Shown here piece after piece: positions 41,468-53,788 of a stretch of 64,000 nucleotides of DNA. Within the stretch, counting starts at the first letter, position 1; each line of letters begins with the position of its first letter. The notes beneath the pieces were generated by a model that was given only the letters and a program-made list of their open reading frames with translations, was not told where the DNA came from and did no database searches. This DNA comes from Thinopyrum elongatum (Eukaryota; Streptophyta; Magnoliopsida; Poales; Poaceae): positions 70,196,663-70,260,662 of the forward strand of contig CM022297.1 in the NCBI GenBank assembly GCA_011799875.1. The letters run 5' to 3'. The position numbers were made by a program, and so were the translations under genes.

Positions 41468-42088
41468 GGGGAGGGGTGATGCCTCCTACATCACGCCAAT
41501 CCATACAATCTGGTAGACCAGACCGCACGGGGTACAAGTCCCTCATGTCCATATACCCAGCCTGCACGGCGGGTGCAAACCGTGTCAGAGTGGCCCAGTG
41601 ATCAGAACGAGTGTTGAAGAGCTCCATTCGCAAGGCACGATTCTCACGGTCCTTGTCCTCAAGCAACTCGGTGGTGGTGCGGAGTAGTGAATCCTCATGG
41701 ATAGAGTCAGTGTAAAGGGCCTGATAGTACCCTTGTGCCCCAGGGAGTGATGCTGGCATATAGCGGAATCAGTGTTCTGAAGCAAGGCAAGTCTGGCTCG
41801 CATGACAGTCATCATCGAATAAGCAGCGTCCTGCACGGACATCTCGATGGTAACCCCAAGTCCATATGAGCAATGGAGGGGTTCAGTAGCTCCAGGATAG
41901 GAAGGGTATATCCTGACTGTACAAAAGTATTGGCTTTGATTAAAGTCTCGAAACTGCTCTTCGACGGTATACTCTGGATACCATCGATAGCCTGTCTCGA
42001 TCATCACTCGGACCAGCATGGCCGTGTGACCAGGTACATCGAGGCACCGAGTCAGACGAACCACTTGATTCTGGGTGCGAGTGGCCAT
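41365..42088 (-). pseudogene. Non-gag ORF in the gag position, copy 1
   Basis: ATG at 42088 (MATRTQNQVVRLTRCLDVPG). The frame shifts at about 41767 (LLQNTD then a second frame resuming MPASLPGAQGYYQALYTDS), consistent with one lost base, and ends at the deletion junction. Residues 35-105 (RWYPEYTVEEQF, YFCTVRIYPSYPG, TIEMSVQDAAYSMMTVMRARL) have an alpha-beta-beta-beta-alpha look with an S-x-x-x-A-A motif, loosely like a double-stranded-RNA-binding fold; this is only a suggestion. The second part is a coiled coil (ELLEDKDRENRALRMELF), then Pro-rich. It has no Gag motif. The same frameshift is in copy 2. Confidence 0.6.
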
Positions 42089-42511
42089 CTGGAAACATGA
42101 AATAAGGCAAGGGCATTAGAATTTTCTAGGAGAAATCGGACAGCATAACGGCTGTAAATGCTCAGAAAAAGATTTGAGACATTCACAACAGTTTGCAAGC
42201 CACTCAACAACATCATATCAAGGTTCTGGTTCAACTGACAACATACTAGAAGTAGTAGAAACTGAACTGAGGCTTGTAACCAACAATCCTATATGTTACT
42301 ACGGATTAGTAACACGTGAACCTGATAGAGAGAAGAGAGCCTAGTCCTTAACCCACGTAGAAAGAGAAAAGGATGACTCAGATCAGAGGGCATAAGGTAA
42401 AGTAGTAAAAAGAGCCTTACGTCCCTCCCACAATCAATTCCCCTACATATAACTAAAGCATTTCTAGACTCGACATCGACCAGTTTGGCTCAACGAACCT
42501 GCAGGCAGTCC

Positions 42512-42524
42512 GGCTCTGATACCA
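42512..42524 (-). other. Primer binding site (initiator tRNA-Met), copy 1
   Basis: Minus strand TGGTATCAGAGCC, 4 nt inside LTR 2, complementary to the 3' end of initiator tRNA-Met. Confidence 0.9.
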
Positions 42525-42528
42525 ACGC

Positions 42529-45500
42529 TGTCAGGACCCCGATTCTAAGTCACACCGATCTAGCCTGTAACACCTCATATCACTTTGCGGCCTCACGCAC
42601 GGTATTCCCACGGGTGTCGCCTTACCATGGCCCGGGACCGTTTGCGCCTTTTGGCTCACGTATATGATAGTGTTGCTAGCATCCATATGACAGAGAACCC
42701 GGGCCGACATGGCTAGTCGTGAACCCAAAGCGGCGCTAACTTACGGGGACAGGCATACATGAATCAACATCGAGCATGTCGGTCAGCAGCGTGTGAATCC
42801 GGGCTGTAGCACTGGGCTAGCAGGACTCCGGGAAACCGGGCTGTAGCAGGCTAGGCAGGACTCCGGATATCACCGTGTGACATTTCCCCGAAGGGACAGA
42901 CACAGGAACGAAGTGAAACACATGCCGGCCAGTCTAAGTGTTCCGGAGCAGCAGTGCTGGGCTAGCAGGACTCCGGTAAACCGGGCTGTAGCGGACTACC
43001 AAGGCTCAGTGGAGACACCAGACTACATTTCCCCATAAGAGAGGCTGCCAAGGATAAACAACTAGATAGTCGGATCCCACACATACCAAGCATTTCAATC
43101 ATACACACAATATGCTCGATATGTGTAAATACAACATGGCATCACAACAAAACTCTACAACTCAAAGTACTTTATTTAAAGGCTCCGGGGAGCCATACAT
43201 AACATGTTCATACAGATAGGGGTCACACGACCCGACACTCAAGTCATACAAACATACAAGCACATGCGGAAGCAACTAGTCTGAGTACAGACACTAGAAA
43301 GAAAGAAGGCTTGACGAAGCCTGTCTATGTACATAGGCCCTTCACAAGCTCAGGTCACCACCTGGGTGGCAAGTCACTCGTCAACGTCGAGATCTACATA
43401 GAACCCATCGGAGGGGGCGGTGTTCTCGTCTGCAACAATTATTAAAGCAACATGAGTACAAAGGTACTCAGCAAGTCTTACAACAGATCCTAATATATAT
43501 GCACATTCTCAAGAAGGGTGGTGGAGTTATTGCAGCAAGCCAGCTTTGACTCTTGGCTACACTATCCTACGAGACACCACTTGAGAAATTAGTTTTCGCA
43601 CACGAGTCCACTAATCACCATCACAATACTCCACCGTGGATCCTCCCTCGTAATCCTACGAGAGGGCCATCCGCGGTACTCACACTTATCTTGAGTCTTT
43701 TAGTAGTAACCATTAACTTGTCTATGAACTGCATAAGCGACCAAGTAGTCCTTTACCGCGGACGCGGCAATTCGAATAGTTTTATACCCTGCAGGGGTGT
43801 ACTTCGTCACACATGTCTCCACCACTTAGCGTCTGCACACGACATGTGCTCGGCAGACTTCAAGCGAAAGCCGACGTGGGTGTAGACCACGACCTGACTA
43901 ACCACACAAGTCTCTAGTCCAGGTTTATCGCCTATTCGGGTTCCATCCGCAAGGAAATCCGGCCGGGGTGTCCTCAACGGCCCCAAACGATGTGTGCAGG
44001 GTTTTCGAGACACTAAATGGGCGACTCGGTACACCGGCCACGTGCCTACCGCATCACAGCCCACCCCTAAGGTCAGCACTGCGCACGGCCTCCAGCAACT
44101 ACAAACACCAGTAACTACTTGCAACTCCTGGACAGAGGACGAGAGGGGTCAGTAAGTCGAGCGGGGTCATATTTCAGGGCCCAACGTGTGGTAGTAGCTG
44201 AATCTTAAATCACGCATACAGATCTCAGTTCTTAAGGACGGCCTCAATGAAACAACCCACCATGTACTCCTACATGGCCTTCCATCGATACCTTTACCAA
44301 ATCATGTTCAACACTTCACTCTCATTACCGACACAACCATTCACTCTAGTTCACCACCCTGATGAGCCAGACCTGACACAACTCTAAGCATAGCAGGCAT
44401 AGCATGGTAGGAAACACAGACTTGGCTCAATCAACTCCTACACATGCTAGTGGGTTTCATCTAGTTACTGTGGCAATGACAGGTCATGCAGAGGATATGG
44501 GTTCAACTACCGCAACACACAGCAGTTTGAAACGCGTTGTCTTAATGCAGTAAACGAGAGCAGAAGCGAGAAGATGGGTTGGTATCGAAATGATCAATGG
44601 GGTTGCTTGCCTGACAGAGTGGTAGTGGAATACTGCCCTTCAGTTGGATACTCGTGAATTTCCTCGGAGGCAGAACCTACCACGAAGAACACATCGAAAC
44701 AAAATCATCACATGGCAATATGCAACAATATGATGCATGCTATGACATGGCAAAATGAGTGTGTTTTGGCTAATGCATCTTAGAACAGGTTGGTTTGAGT
44801 TCATTTGAATCAAGGATTCAAATGCAAACCCAAAATAAGAGGTCATATTAGTGCATTAACTTGTTTCATCTAATCAGCAAGGTTAAAGTGTTCTGACATG
44901 CATGAAACCAGTACAGATGGAAAGATTGGATTTTTCTGATCCAAATTCATGTATAATTTGTTTGATTTGGAGCTACAGATTAATTTCTATGAATTTTTGA
45001 AGTTTGTAGAATTTTCTGGTATTTCCTGAATAAAAATAAATCCAGAGAAATACTTATTGCGTCAGGATGACGTCAGCGGTCAACGGGGCCGGTCCAGGTC
45101 AAACCTGGCCAGTGGGTCCCGCGTGTCAGTGTCATTAGTCTAACTAATTTTTTGTTTAGTCCTAATCCTAAGTTAATTAGCAGGCGGGTCCCACCTGTCA
45201 TAGACCCAGGGGGGTCAAACTGGGTCAGCGGGGTCAAACACGCCGGCGAGGCCAGACACGGCGGCGCAGTGCGGGATTCGTGCTCCGGCGACCAAAACGA
45301 CGGCGGAGCACATCTACGTGATGTGGGGAGTGAGCCGCGTCGAGTGGTGGTAGTGGGTGGAGCTGGGGTTGCCGGAAACGACGCCGGCGACGAGCTGTGC
45401 GGCTGCCGGAGTTCGGGCGAGCTCGGGCTCGTCGCTAGGGGGCACGGCGAGGTGCGTGGAGTGGTTCTGTGGACTCCTGCGAGTGCGGCGAAGACGATGG

Positions 45501-46564
45501 CGTGCTCGGAATCGAGCCAACGTGGCTGTGGCCACGACGGCGACGTGCTGAGGCGGCGGCGGGTGCGGCCGAGCTCGGTGCAGTCGATGCAGGGCTCGAG
45601 AGCGAGAACGGAAAGGATGGGGAGGTAGCTGAGCTCACGGCGGTCACGACGGAGCAGACGGCGAGGTCGGGGACGAGCTGCTGCGGTGGTGACGGCGAAA
45701 GGGATCTCCGGCGACGGCGAGGTCGGGCGGGGCTGTTGCGGTGGTTCCGAGGCTAACGAGCGCTCGGGGCTCGGTCTGCTCGATGGAGAGGACGACGACG
45801 GAGCTCGTGGAAACGGCAGCGCGGCTCAGGGATGACGGTGGACGCGGGTTTCACGGTGGCGCGGCTGCGGCTGCGTCGGTCATGGTGGGGAGAGAGCGAG
45901 AGAGAGGCGCAGGGGGGATGGAGGTGTCCAGGGGGTCGAGGCGACGACGTGGAGGAGGTCTAGGCGTCCAGCGGCTCGAGCGGCAAGCAGCTGGCGCCGT
46001 GGCGGGCTCGCGCACGCCGGCGTCACCTCCCTGCCTGCCTGGCGGGGACGAAGCAGCTGGCTGGCATGGGCCAGCACAGTGCTGGGCCGCCAGGTGGGCC
46101 GGCTGGAAACTTTGCCAGGTAAGTTTATTTCCTTTTTTTTATATCTGTTTTCTAATTTCTGCAAGTTTGTGGCATTTCTAAAAATACCTAGGCACTTTCA
46201 AAAATCACCAAACTGCTCATGCCCACTGTATAGAGTATATCCAACATGGAACATTTCAGTTTGGGATTATTTGGACATTTAAAATATTTACTAGCATTTA
46301 AATGCCCAAATGCAGGTTACATATGATTTAATTCAATGACCTTATGATGACCTAGAAAAATGTGAACCAGTTTTGGCAGAGGTTCTAACCCAAGACAAAA
46401 ATGATGGACATTTTAGAAGGGCATTTCAGGTTCATTGAAAAAGATTTTAGTAAACCCTAGTTGTTTCCAGGGGGGCTGGGGGTTCTATCATCCCCATTTC
46501 AAGTTTCTGGAAAAGCTTAAACATGATGCAACACTCTAATGCCTGAACTAGCTAGGGTGTGACA
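42529..46564 (-). repeat. Chromovirus LTR 2 (4036 bp), shared middle LTR
   Basis: Acts as 5' LTR for internal copy 1 and 3' LTR for internal copy 2. It lacks two short segments present in LTR 1 (a GCGTCAGCATT duplication near 45060 and a GTTTAGCCGCCG block near 45240). Confidence 0.9.
43374..44676 (-). CDS. LTR 2 mini-gene, last two exons
   Basis: Exons 44676-44611 and 43429-43374 with the same splice sites and phases as LTR 1. One conservative difference (EDIHEY becomes EEIHEY). Hairpin at 43453-43475; AATAAA at 43171-43176. Confidence 0.5.
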
Positions 46565-48671
46565 ACTCACCCCCACTCAAAAGAATCTCGTCCCGAGATT
46601 TAGGATCCTCCGGGAAGAAGGTGGGGTACTCAAGTCGAAGACGATCCTCCCTTTCCCAAGTAGCTTCTTTCTCGGAATGGTGTGACCACTGAACCTTGAG
46701 AAACTTGATATTCTAGCGTCGAGTGGTACGTTCGGCTTTGTCAAGGATACGAACGGGATATTCTCGATATGTGAGATTATCTTGGAGATCAAGCGTTTCG
46801 TGGTCCACTTCACGGATGGGATCCGAGAAGCAACGCCTGAGTTGAGAAACGTGGAAGACATCATGAACTCTAGAGAGATGCGGAGGTAGTTCCAATTGGT
46901 AGGCAACTTCTCCTCGTTTGGCAAGAATGCGAAAGGGTCCAATGTAACGAGGAGCCAATTTACCCTTGATACCGAATCGATGGGTTCCCTTCAGAGGAGT
47001 AACCCGAAGGTAAGCCTTCTCGCCAACTTCATAAGTCATGAGCTTATGTTTGCGGTCATATTGGCTCTTTTGACGAGATTGGGCTGTTTTCAATTTCTCA
47101 CGAATAATGCGAACCAGTTCTTCTTCTTCCTGAATCATATCCAGGCCAAAGAGTTGTCTTTCCCCGGTTTCTGACCAGTTAAGAGGCATTCGGCATTTTC
47201 GTCCATAGAGAACTTTGAAAGGGGCTTTGCCCAAGCTAGCTTGATAACTATTGTTATAAGCGAATTCGGCGAATGGAAGACATTTCTCCCAATCCATACC
47301 GAAAGAGATGACAGAAGCTCGGAGCATATCTTCCAGAATTTGATTGACTCGTTCTACTTGACCACTTGATTGAGGGTGGAAGGCGGTGCTAAAGGAGAGA
47401 CGAGTTCCCATAGCATTTTGGAAACTTTCCCAAAATCGAGAGGTGAAAAGACTTCCACGGTCTGAGTTAATCTCCAATGGAACACCATGAAGAGACACTA
47501 TTCGGGAGATGTACAAATCAGCTAGCTGGCTAGCGGTTATACTCTCATGAACAGGTAGGAAGTAGGCTACTTTGGAAAGACGATCGACAACGACGAAGAT
47601 AGCATTATTCCCTCTCTTGGTCCTGGGAAACCCGGTAATGAAATCCATACCGATTTTATCCCATTTCCATTCAGGAATAACCAAAGGTTGAAGGGTGCCA
47701 GCAGGCCGTTGATGCTCTGCTTTAACACGACGACAGACGTCGCAGTTAGCAATGTATTGAGCGATTTCTCTCTTCATCCTAGTCCACCAAAACCTCTGGC
47801 GTAGGTCTTGATACATTTTAGTACTACCGGGATGAATGGTGAGAGGGGATTCATGAGCTTCCTTAAGGATCAATTGCCGTAGCTGTTGTTTCTTGGGAAC
47901 CACTAGACGGTTTTCAAAGAAGACAACACCTCGATCGTCCATAGAGAAACACTTAGCAGCTCCGCTAGCAATGTTCTCCTGGATGCGGGATATGCCCTTA
48001 TCACGCTTCTGGGCAGCTATGATTTGATCCGTAAGGTTAGGTTTCGCCACCAGGGTGGATAAGAATCCTCGAGGAGCAATGTGAAGGTTAAGCTTGCGAA
48101 ATTCCTCGTGGAGAAGTGGTTGACTTTGTTGTAACATCAAGTTGTTACAATAAGATTTATGACTTAGCGCATCAGCCATGACATTGGCTTTGCCCGGGGT
48201 GTAAGTTATTCCTAAGTCATAATCCGTAATCAACTCGACCCAACGTCTTTGCTTGAGATTCAAATCCGGTTGGGTGAAGATGTACTTCAGACTTTGGTGA
48301 TCGGTGTAAATTTCGCAACGATTACCGAGAAGGTAATGTCGCCATGTTTTGAGTGCATGGACCACAGCTGCAAGCTCTAGATCATGTGTGGGATAATTAT
48401 CCTCATGTGGACGCAACTGTCGAGAAGCGTAGGCAATCACATGACGATCTTGCATGAGTATGCAACCTAGTCCTTGTCGCGAGGCGTCGCAATAGATAAC
48501 AAAGTCCTTAGAAAAATCTGGTGGCACAAGTACGGGAGCAGATGTCAGGCGTCTTTTCAGTTCCTGAAAGCTAAACATGATCATCTGGAAACAGTCGGTC
48601 CTGTGGAGCTTGCGGTCCAAAAGGACTCGGATGTGGCCTTGGTCCAACAAACGGTGGCAGACGGGGTCCAC
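46548..48671 (-). pseudogene. pol remnant copy 2
   Basis: Open from before 48671 through RNase H (D62, E99, D124 counted from the GTG at 48671) and integrase (H273, H280, C310, C313; D343, D404, E440) to TAG at 46713-46715 (ERTTRR*NIK). It then stays open through the chromodomain-like end to 46548. Copy 1 has CAG at this stop and TAG where copy 2 has CAG, so the two copies have reciprocal nonsense changes. The same RT/gag/protease deletion as copy 1. Confidence 0.85.
46565..46578 (-). other. Polypurine tract, internal copy 2
   Basis: Same tract as copy 1, directly before LTR 2. The palindrome follows at 46584-46600. Confidence 0.8.
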
Positions 48672-49292
48672 GGGGAGGGGTGATGCCTCCTACATCACGC
48701 CAATCCATACAATCTGGCAGACCAGACCGCACGGGGTACAAGTCCCTCATGTCCATATACCCAGCCTGCACGGCGGGTGCAAACCGTGTCAGAGTGGCCC
48801 AGTGATCAGAACGAGTGTTGAAGAGCTCCATTCGCAAGGCACGATTCTCACGGTCCTTGTCCTCAAGCAACTCGGTGGTGGTGCGGAGTAGTGAATCCTC
48901 ATGGATAGAGTCAGTGTAAAGGGCCTGATAGTACCCTTGTGCCCCAGGGAGTGATGCTGGCATATAGCGGAATCAGTGTTCCGAAGCAAGGCAAGTCTGG
49001 CTCGCATGACAGTCATCATCGAATAAGCAGCGTCCTGCACGGACATCTCGATGGTAACCCCAAGTCCATATGAGCAATGGAGGGGTTCAGTAGCTCCAGG
49101 ATAGGAAGGGTATATCCTGACTGTACAAAAGTATTGGCTTTGATTAAAGTCTCGAAACTGCTCTTCGACGGTATACTCTGGATACCATCGATAGCCTGTC
49201 TCGATCATCACTCGGACCAGCATGGCCGTGTGACCAGGTACATCGAGGCACCGAGTCGGACGAACCACTTGATTCTGGGTGCGAGTGGCCAT
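48569..49292 (-). pseudogene. Non-gag ORF in the gag position, copy 2
   Basis: Same as 41365-42088, with the same one-base frameshift (about 48971) and the same deletion junction. In addition TAG at 48571-48573 replaces the CAG of copy 1 (DDHV*). Confidence 0.6.
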
Positions 49293-49715
49293 CTGGAAAC
49301 ACGAAATAAGGCAAGGGCATTAGAATTTTCTAGGAGAAATCGGACAGCATAATGGCTGTAAATGCTCAGAAAAAGATTTGAGACATTCACAACAGTTTGC
49401 AAGCCACTCAACAACATCATATCAAGGTTCTGGTTCAACTGACAACATACTAGAAGTAGTAGAAACTGAACTGAGGCTTGTAACCAACAATCCTATAAGT
49501 TACTACGGATTAGTAACACGTGAACCTGATAGAGAGAAGAGAGCCTAGTCCTTAACACACGTAGAAAGAGAAAAGGATGACTCAGATCAGAGGGCATAAG
49601 GTAAAGGAGTAAACAGAGCCTTACGTCCCTCCCACAATCAATTCCCCTACATATAACTAAAGCATTTCTAGACTCGACATCGACCAGTTTGGCTCAACGA
49701 ACCTGCAGGCAGTCC

Positions 49716-49728
49716 GGCTCTGATACCA
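49716..49728 (-). other. Primer binding site (initiator tRNA-Met), copy 2
   Basis: Identical to copy 1, 4 nt inside LTR 3. Confidence 0.9.
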
Positions 49729-49732
49729 ACGC

Positions 49733-52700
49733 TGTCAGGACCCCGATTCTAAGTCACACCGATCTAGCCTGTAACACCTCATATCACTTTGCGGCCTCAC
49801 GCACGGTATTCCCACGGGTGTCGCCTTACCATGGCCCGGGACCGTTTGCGCCTTTTGGCTCACGTATATGATAGTGTTGCTAGCATCCATATGACAGAGA
49901 ACCCGGGCCGACATGGCTAGTCGTGAACCCAAAGCGGCGCTAACTTACGGGGACAGGCATACATGAATCAACATCGAGCATGTCGGTCAGCAGCGTGTGA
50001 ATCCGGGCTGTAGCACTGGGCTAGCAGGACTCCGGGAAACCGGGCTGTAGCAGGCTAGGCAGGACTCCAGATATCACCGCCGTGACATTTCCCCGAAGGG
50101 ACAGACACAGGAACGAAGTGAAACACATGCCGGCAGTCTAAGTGTTCGGAGCAGCAGTGCTGGGCTAGCAGGACTCCGGTAAACCGGCTGTAGCGGACTC
50201 AAGGCTCAGTGGAGACACCAGACTACATTTCCCCATAAGAGAGGCTGCCAAGGATAAACAACTAGATAGTCGGATCCCACACATACCAAGCATTTCAATC
50301 ATACACACAATATGCTCGATATGTGTAAATACAACATGGCATCACAACAAAACTCTACAACTCAAAGTACTTTATTTAAAGGCTCCGGGGAGCCATACAT
50401 AACATGTTCATACAGATAGGGGTCACACGACCCGACACTCAAGTCATACAAACATACAAGCACATGCGGAAGCAACTAGTCTGAGTACAGACACTAGAAA
50501 GAAAGAAGGCTTGACGAAGCCTGTCTATCTACATAGGCCCTTCACAAGCTCAGGTCACCACCTGGGTGGCAAGTCACTCGTCAACGTCGAGATCTACATA
50601 GAACCCATCGGAGGGGGCGGTGTTCTCGTCTGCAACAATTATTAAAGCAACATGAGTACAAAGGTACTCAACAAGTCTTACAACAGATCCTAATATATAT
50701 GCACATTCTCAAGAAGGGTGGTGGAGTTATTGCAGCAAGCCAGCTTTGACTCTTGGCTACACTATCCTACGAGACACCACTTGAGAAATTAGTTTTCGCA
50801 CATGAGTCCACTAATCACCATCACAATACTCCACCATGGATCCTCCCTCGTAATCCTATGAGAGGGCCATCCGCGGTACTCACACTTATCTTGAGTCTTT
50901 TAGTAGTAACCATTAACTTGTCTATGAACTGCATAAGCGACCAAGTAGTCCTTTACCGCGGACGCGGCTATTCGAATAGTTTTATACCCTGCAGGGGTGT
51001 ACTTCGTCACACATGTCTCCACCACTTAGCGTCTGCACACGACATGTGCTCGGCAGACTTCAAGTGAAAGCCGACGTGGGTGTAGACCACGACCTGACTA
51101 ACCACACAAGTCTCTAGTCCAGGTTTATCGCCTATTCGGGTTCCATCTGCAAGGAAATCCGGCCGGGGTGTCCTCAACGGCCCCAAACGATGTGTGCAGG
51201 GTTTCCGAGACACCAAATGGGCGACTCGGTACACCGGCCACGTGCCTACCGCATCACAGCCCACCCCTAAGGTCAGCACTACGCACGGCCTCCAGCAACT
51301 ACAAACACCAGTAACTACTTGCAACTCCTGGACAGAGGACGAGAGGGGTCAGTAAGTCGAGCGGGGTCATATTTCAGGGCCCAACATGTGGTAGTAGCTG
51401 AATCTTAAATCATGCATACAGATCTCAGTTCTTAAGGACGGCCTCAATGAAACAACCCACCATGTACTCCTACATGGCCTTCCATCGATACCTTTACCAA
51501 ATCATGTTCAACACTTCACTCTCATTACCGACACAACCATTCACTCTAGTTCACCACCCTGATGAGCCAGACCTGACACAACTCTAAGCATAGCAGGCAT
51601 AGCATGGTAGGAAACACAGACTTGGCTCAATCAACTCCTACACATGCTAGTGGGTTTCATCTAGTTACTGTGGCAATGACAGGTCATGCAGAGGATATGG
51701 GTTCAACTACCGCAACACACAGCAGTTTGAAACGCATTGTCTTAATGCAGTAAACGAGAGCAGAAGCGAGAAGATGGGTTGGTATCGAAATGATCAATGG
51801 GGTTGCTTGCCTGACAGAGTGGTAGTGGAATACTGCCCTTCAGTTGGATACTCGTGAATATCCTCGGAGGCAGAACCTACCACGAAGAACACATCGAAAC
51901 ACAATCATCACATGGCAATATGCAACAATATGATGCATGCTATGACATGGCAAAATGAGTGTGTTTTGGCTAATGCATCTTAGAACAGGTTGGTTTGAGT
52001 TCTTTTGAATCAAGGATTCAAATGCAAACCCAAAATAAGAGGTCATATTAGTGCATTAACTTGTTTCATCTAATCAGCAAGGTTAAAGTGTTCTGACATG
52101 CATGAAACCAGTACAGATGGAAAGATTGGATTTTTCTGATCCAAATTCATGTATAATTTGTTTGATTTGGAGCTACAGATTAATTTCTATGAATTTTTGA
52201 AGTTTGTAGAATTTTCTGGAATTTCCTGAATAAAAATAAATCCAGAGAAATACTTATTGCGTCAGCATTGCGTCAGGATGATGTCAGCGGTCAACGGGGC
52301 CGGTCCAGGTCAAACCTGGCCAGTGGGTCCCGCGTGTCAGTGTCATTAGTCTAACTAATTTTTTGTTTAGTCCTAATCCTAAGTAAATTAGCAGGCGGGT
52401 CCCACCTGTCATAGACCCAGGGGGGTCAAACTGGGTCAGCGGGGTCAAACCCGCCGGCGTTTAGCCGCCGGCGAGGCCAGACACGGCGCCGCAGTGCGGG
52501 ATTCGTGCTCCGGCGACCAAAACGACGGTGGAGCACATCTACGTTATGCGGGGAGTGAGCCGCGTCGAGTGGTGGCAGTGGGTGGAGCTGGGGTGGCCGG
52601 AAACAACGCCGGCGACGAGCTATGCGGCTGCCGGAGTTCGGGCGAGCTCGGGCTCGTCGCTAGGGGGCACGGCGAGGTGCGTGGAGTGGTTCTGTGGACT

Positions 52701-53783
52701 CCTGCGAGTGCGGCGAAGACGATGGCGTGCTCGGAATCGAGCCAACGTGGCTGTGGCCACGACGGCGACGTGCTGAGGCGGCGGCGGGTGCGGCCGAGCT
52801 CGGTGCAGTTGATGCAGGGCTCGAGAGCGAGAATGGAAAGGATGGGGAGGTAGCTGAGCTCACGGCGGTCACGACGGAGCAGACGGCGAGGTCGGGGACA
52901 AGCTGCTGCGGTGGTGACTGCGAAAGGGATCTCCGGCGACGGCGAGGTCGGGCGGGGCTGTTGCGGTGGTTCCGAGGCGAACGAGCGCTCGGGGCTCGGT
53001 CTGCTCGATGGAGAGGACGACGACGGAGCTCGTGGACACGGCAGCGCAGCTCGGGGACGACGGTGGACGCGGGTTTCACGGTGGCGCGGCTGCGTCGGTC
53101 ATGGTGGGGAGAGAGCGAGAGAGAGGCGCAGGGGGGAATGAGGTGTCCAGGGGGTCGAGGCGACGACGTGGAGGACGTCCAGGCGTCCAGCAGCTCGAGC
53201 GGCAAGCAGCTGGCGCCGTGGCGGGCTAGCGCACGCCGGCGTCACCTCCCTGCCTGCCTGGCGGGGACGAAGCAACTGGCTGGCATGGGCCAGCACAGTG
53301 CTGGGCCGCCAGGTGGGCCGGCTGGTGACTTTGCCAGGTAAGTTTATTTCCTTTTTTTTATATCTGTTTTCTAATTTCTGCAAGTTTGTGGCATTTCTAA
53401 AAATACCTAGGCACTTTCAAAAATCACCAAACTGCTCATGCCCACTGTATAGAGTATATCCAACATGGAACATTTCAGTTTTGGATTATTTGGACATTTA
53501 AAATATTTACTAGCATTTAAATGCCCAAATGCAGGTTACATATGATTTAATTCAATGACCTTATGATGACCTAGAAAAATGTGAACCAGTTTTGGCAGAG
53601 GTTCTAACCCAAGACAAAAATGATGGACATTTTAGACGGGCATTTCAGGTTCATTGAAAAAGATTTTAGTAAACCCTAGTTGTTTCCAGGGGGGCTGGGG
53701 GTTCTATCATCCCCATTTCAAGTTTTTGGAAAAGCTTAAACATGATGCAACACTCTAATGCCTGAACTAGCTAGGGTGTGACA
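49733..53783 (-). repeat. Chromovirus LTR 3 (4051 bp)
   Basis: Outer right LTR; ends GTGTGACA before the ccctc duplication. A cluster of one- to three-base deletions and an insertion sits at 50080-50210 relative to LTRs 1 and 2. Confidence 0.9.
50574..51876 (-). CDS. LTR 3 mini-gene, last two exons
   Basis: Exons 51876-51811 and 50629-50574, sequence as in LTR 1. Hairpin at 50653-50675 with one mismatch; AATAAA at 50371-50376. Confidence 0.5.
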
Positions 53784-53788
53784 CCCTC

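Larger units (their letters stand above)
35300..53783 (-). mobile_element. Tandem chromovirus: LTR-internal-LTR-internal-LTR, 18.5 kb
   Basis: Three nearly identical LTRs (35300-39360, 42529-46564, 49733-53783) alternate with two nearly identical 3.17-kb internal regions, all in minus orientation. The block is flanked by one perfect 5-bp duplication, ccctc (35295-35299 and 53784-53788). Both internal regions have a tRNA-Met-type primer binding site and a polypurine tract. The lineage is Tekay/Del by the pol sequence and chromodomain-like end. Both internals lack gag, protease and most of RT, so neither is autonomous. Confidence 0.9.
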
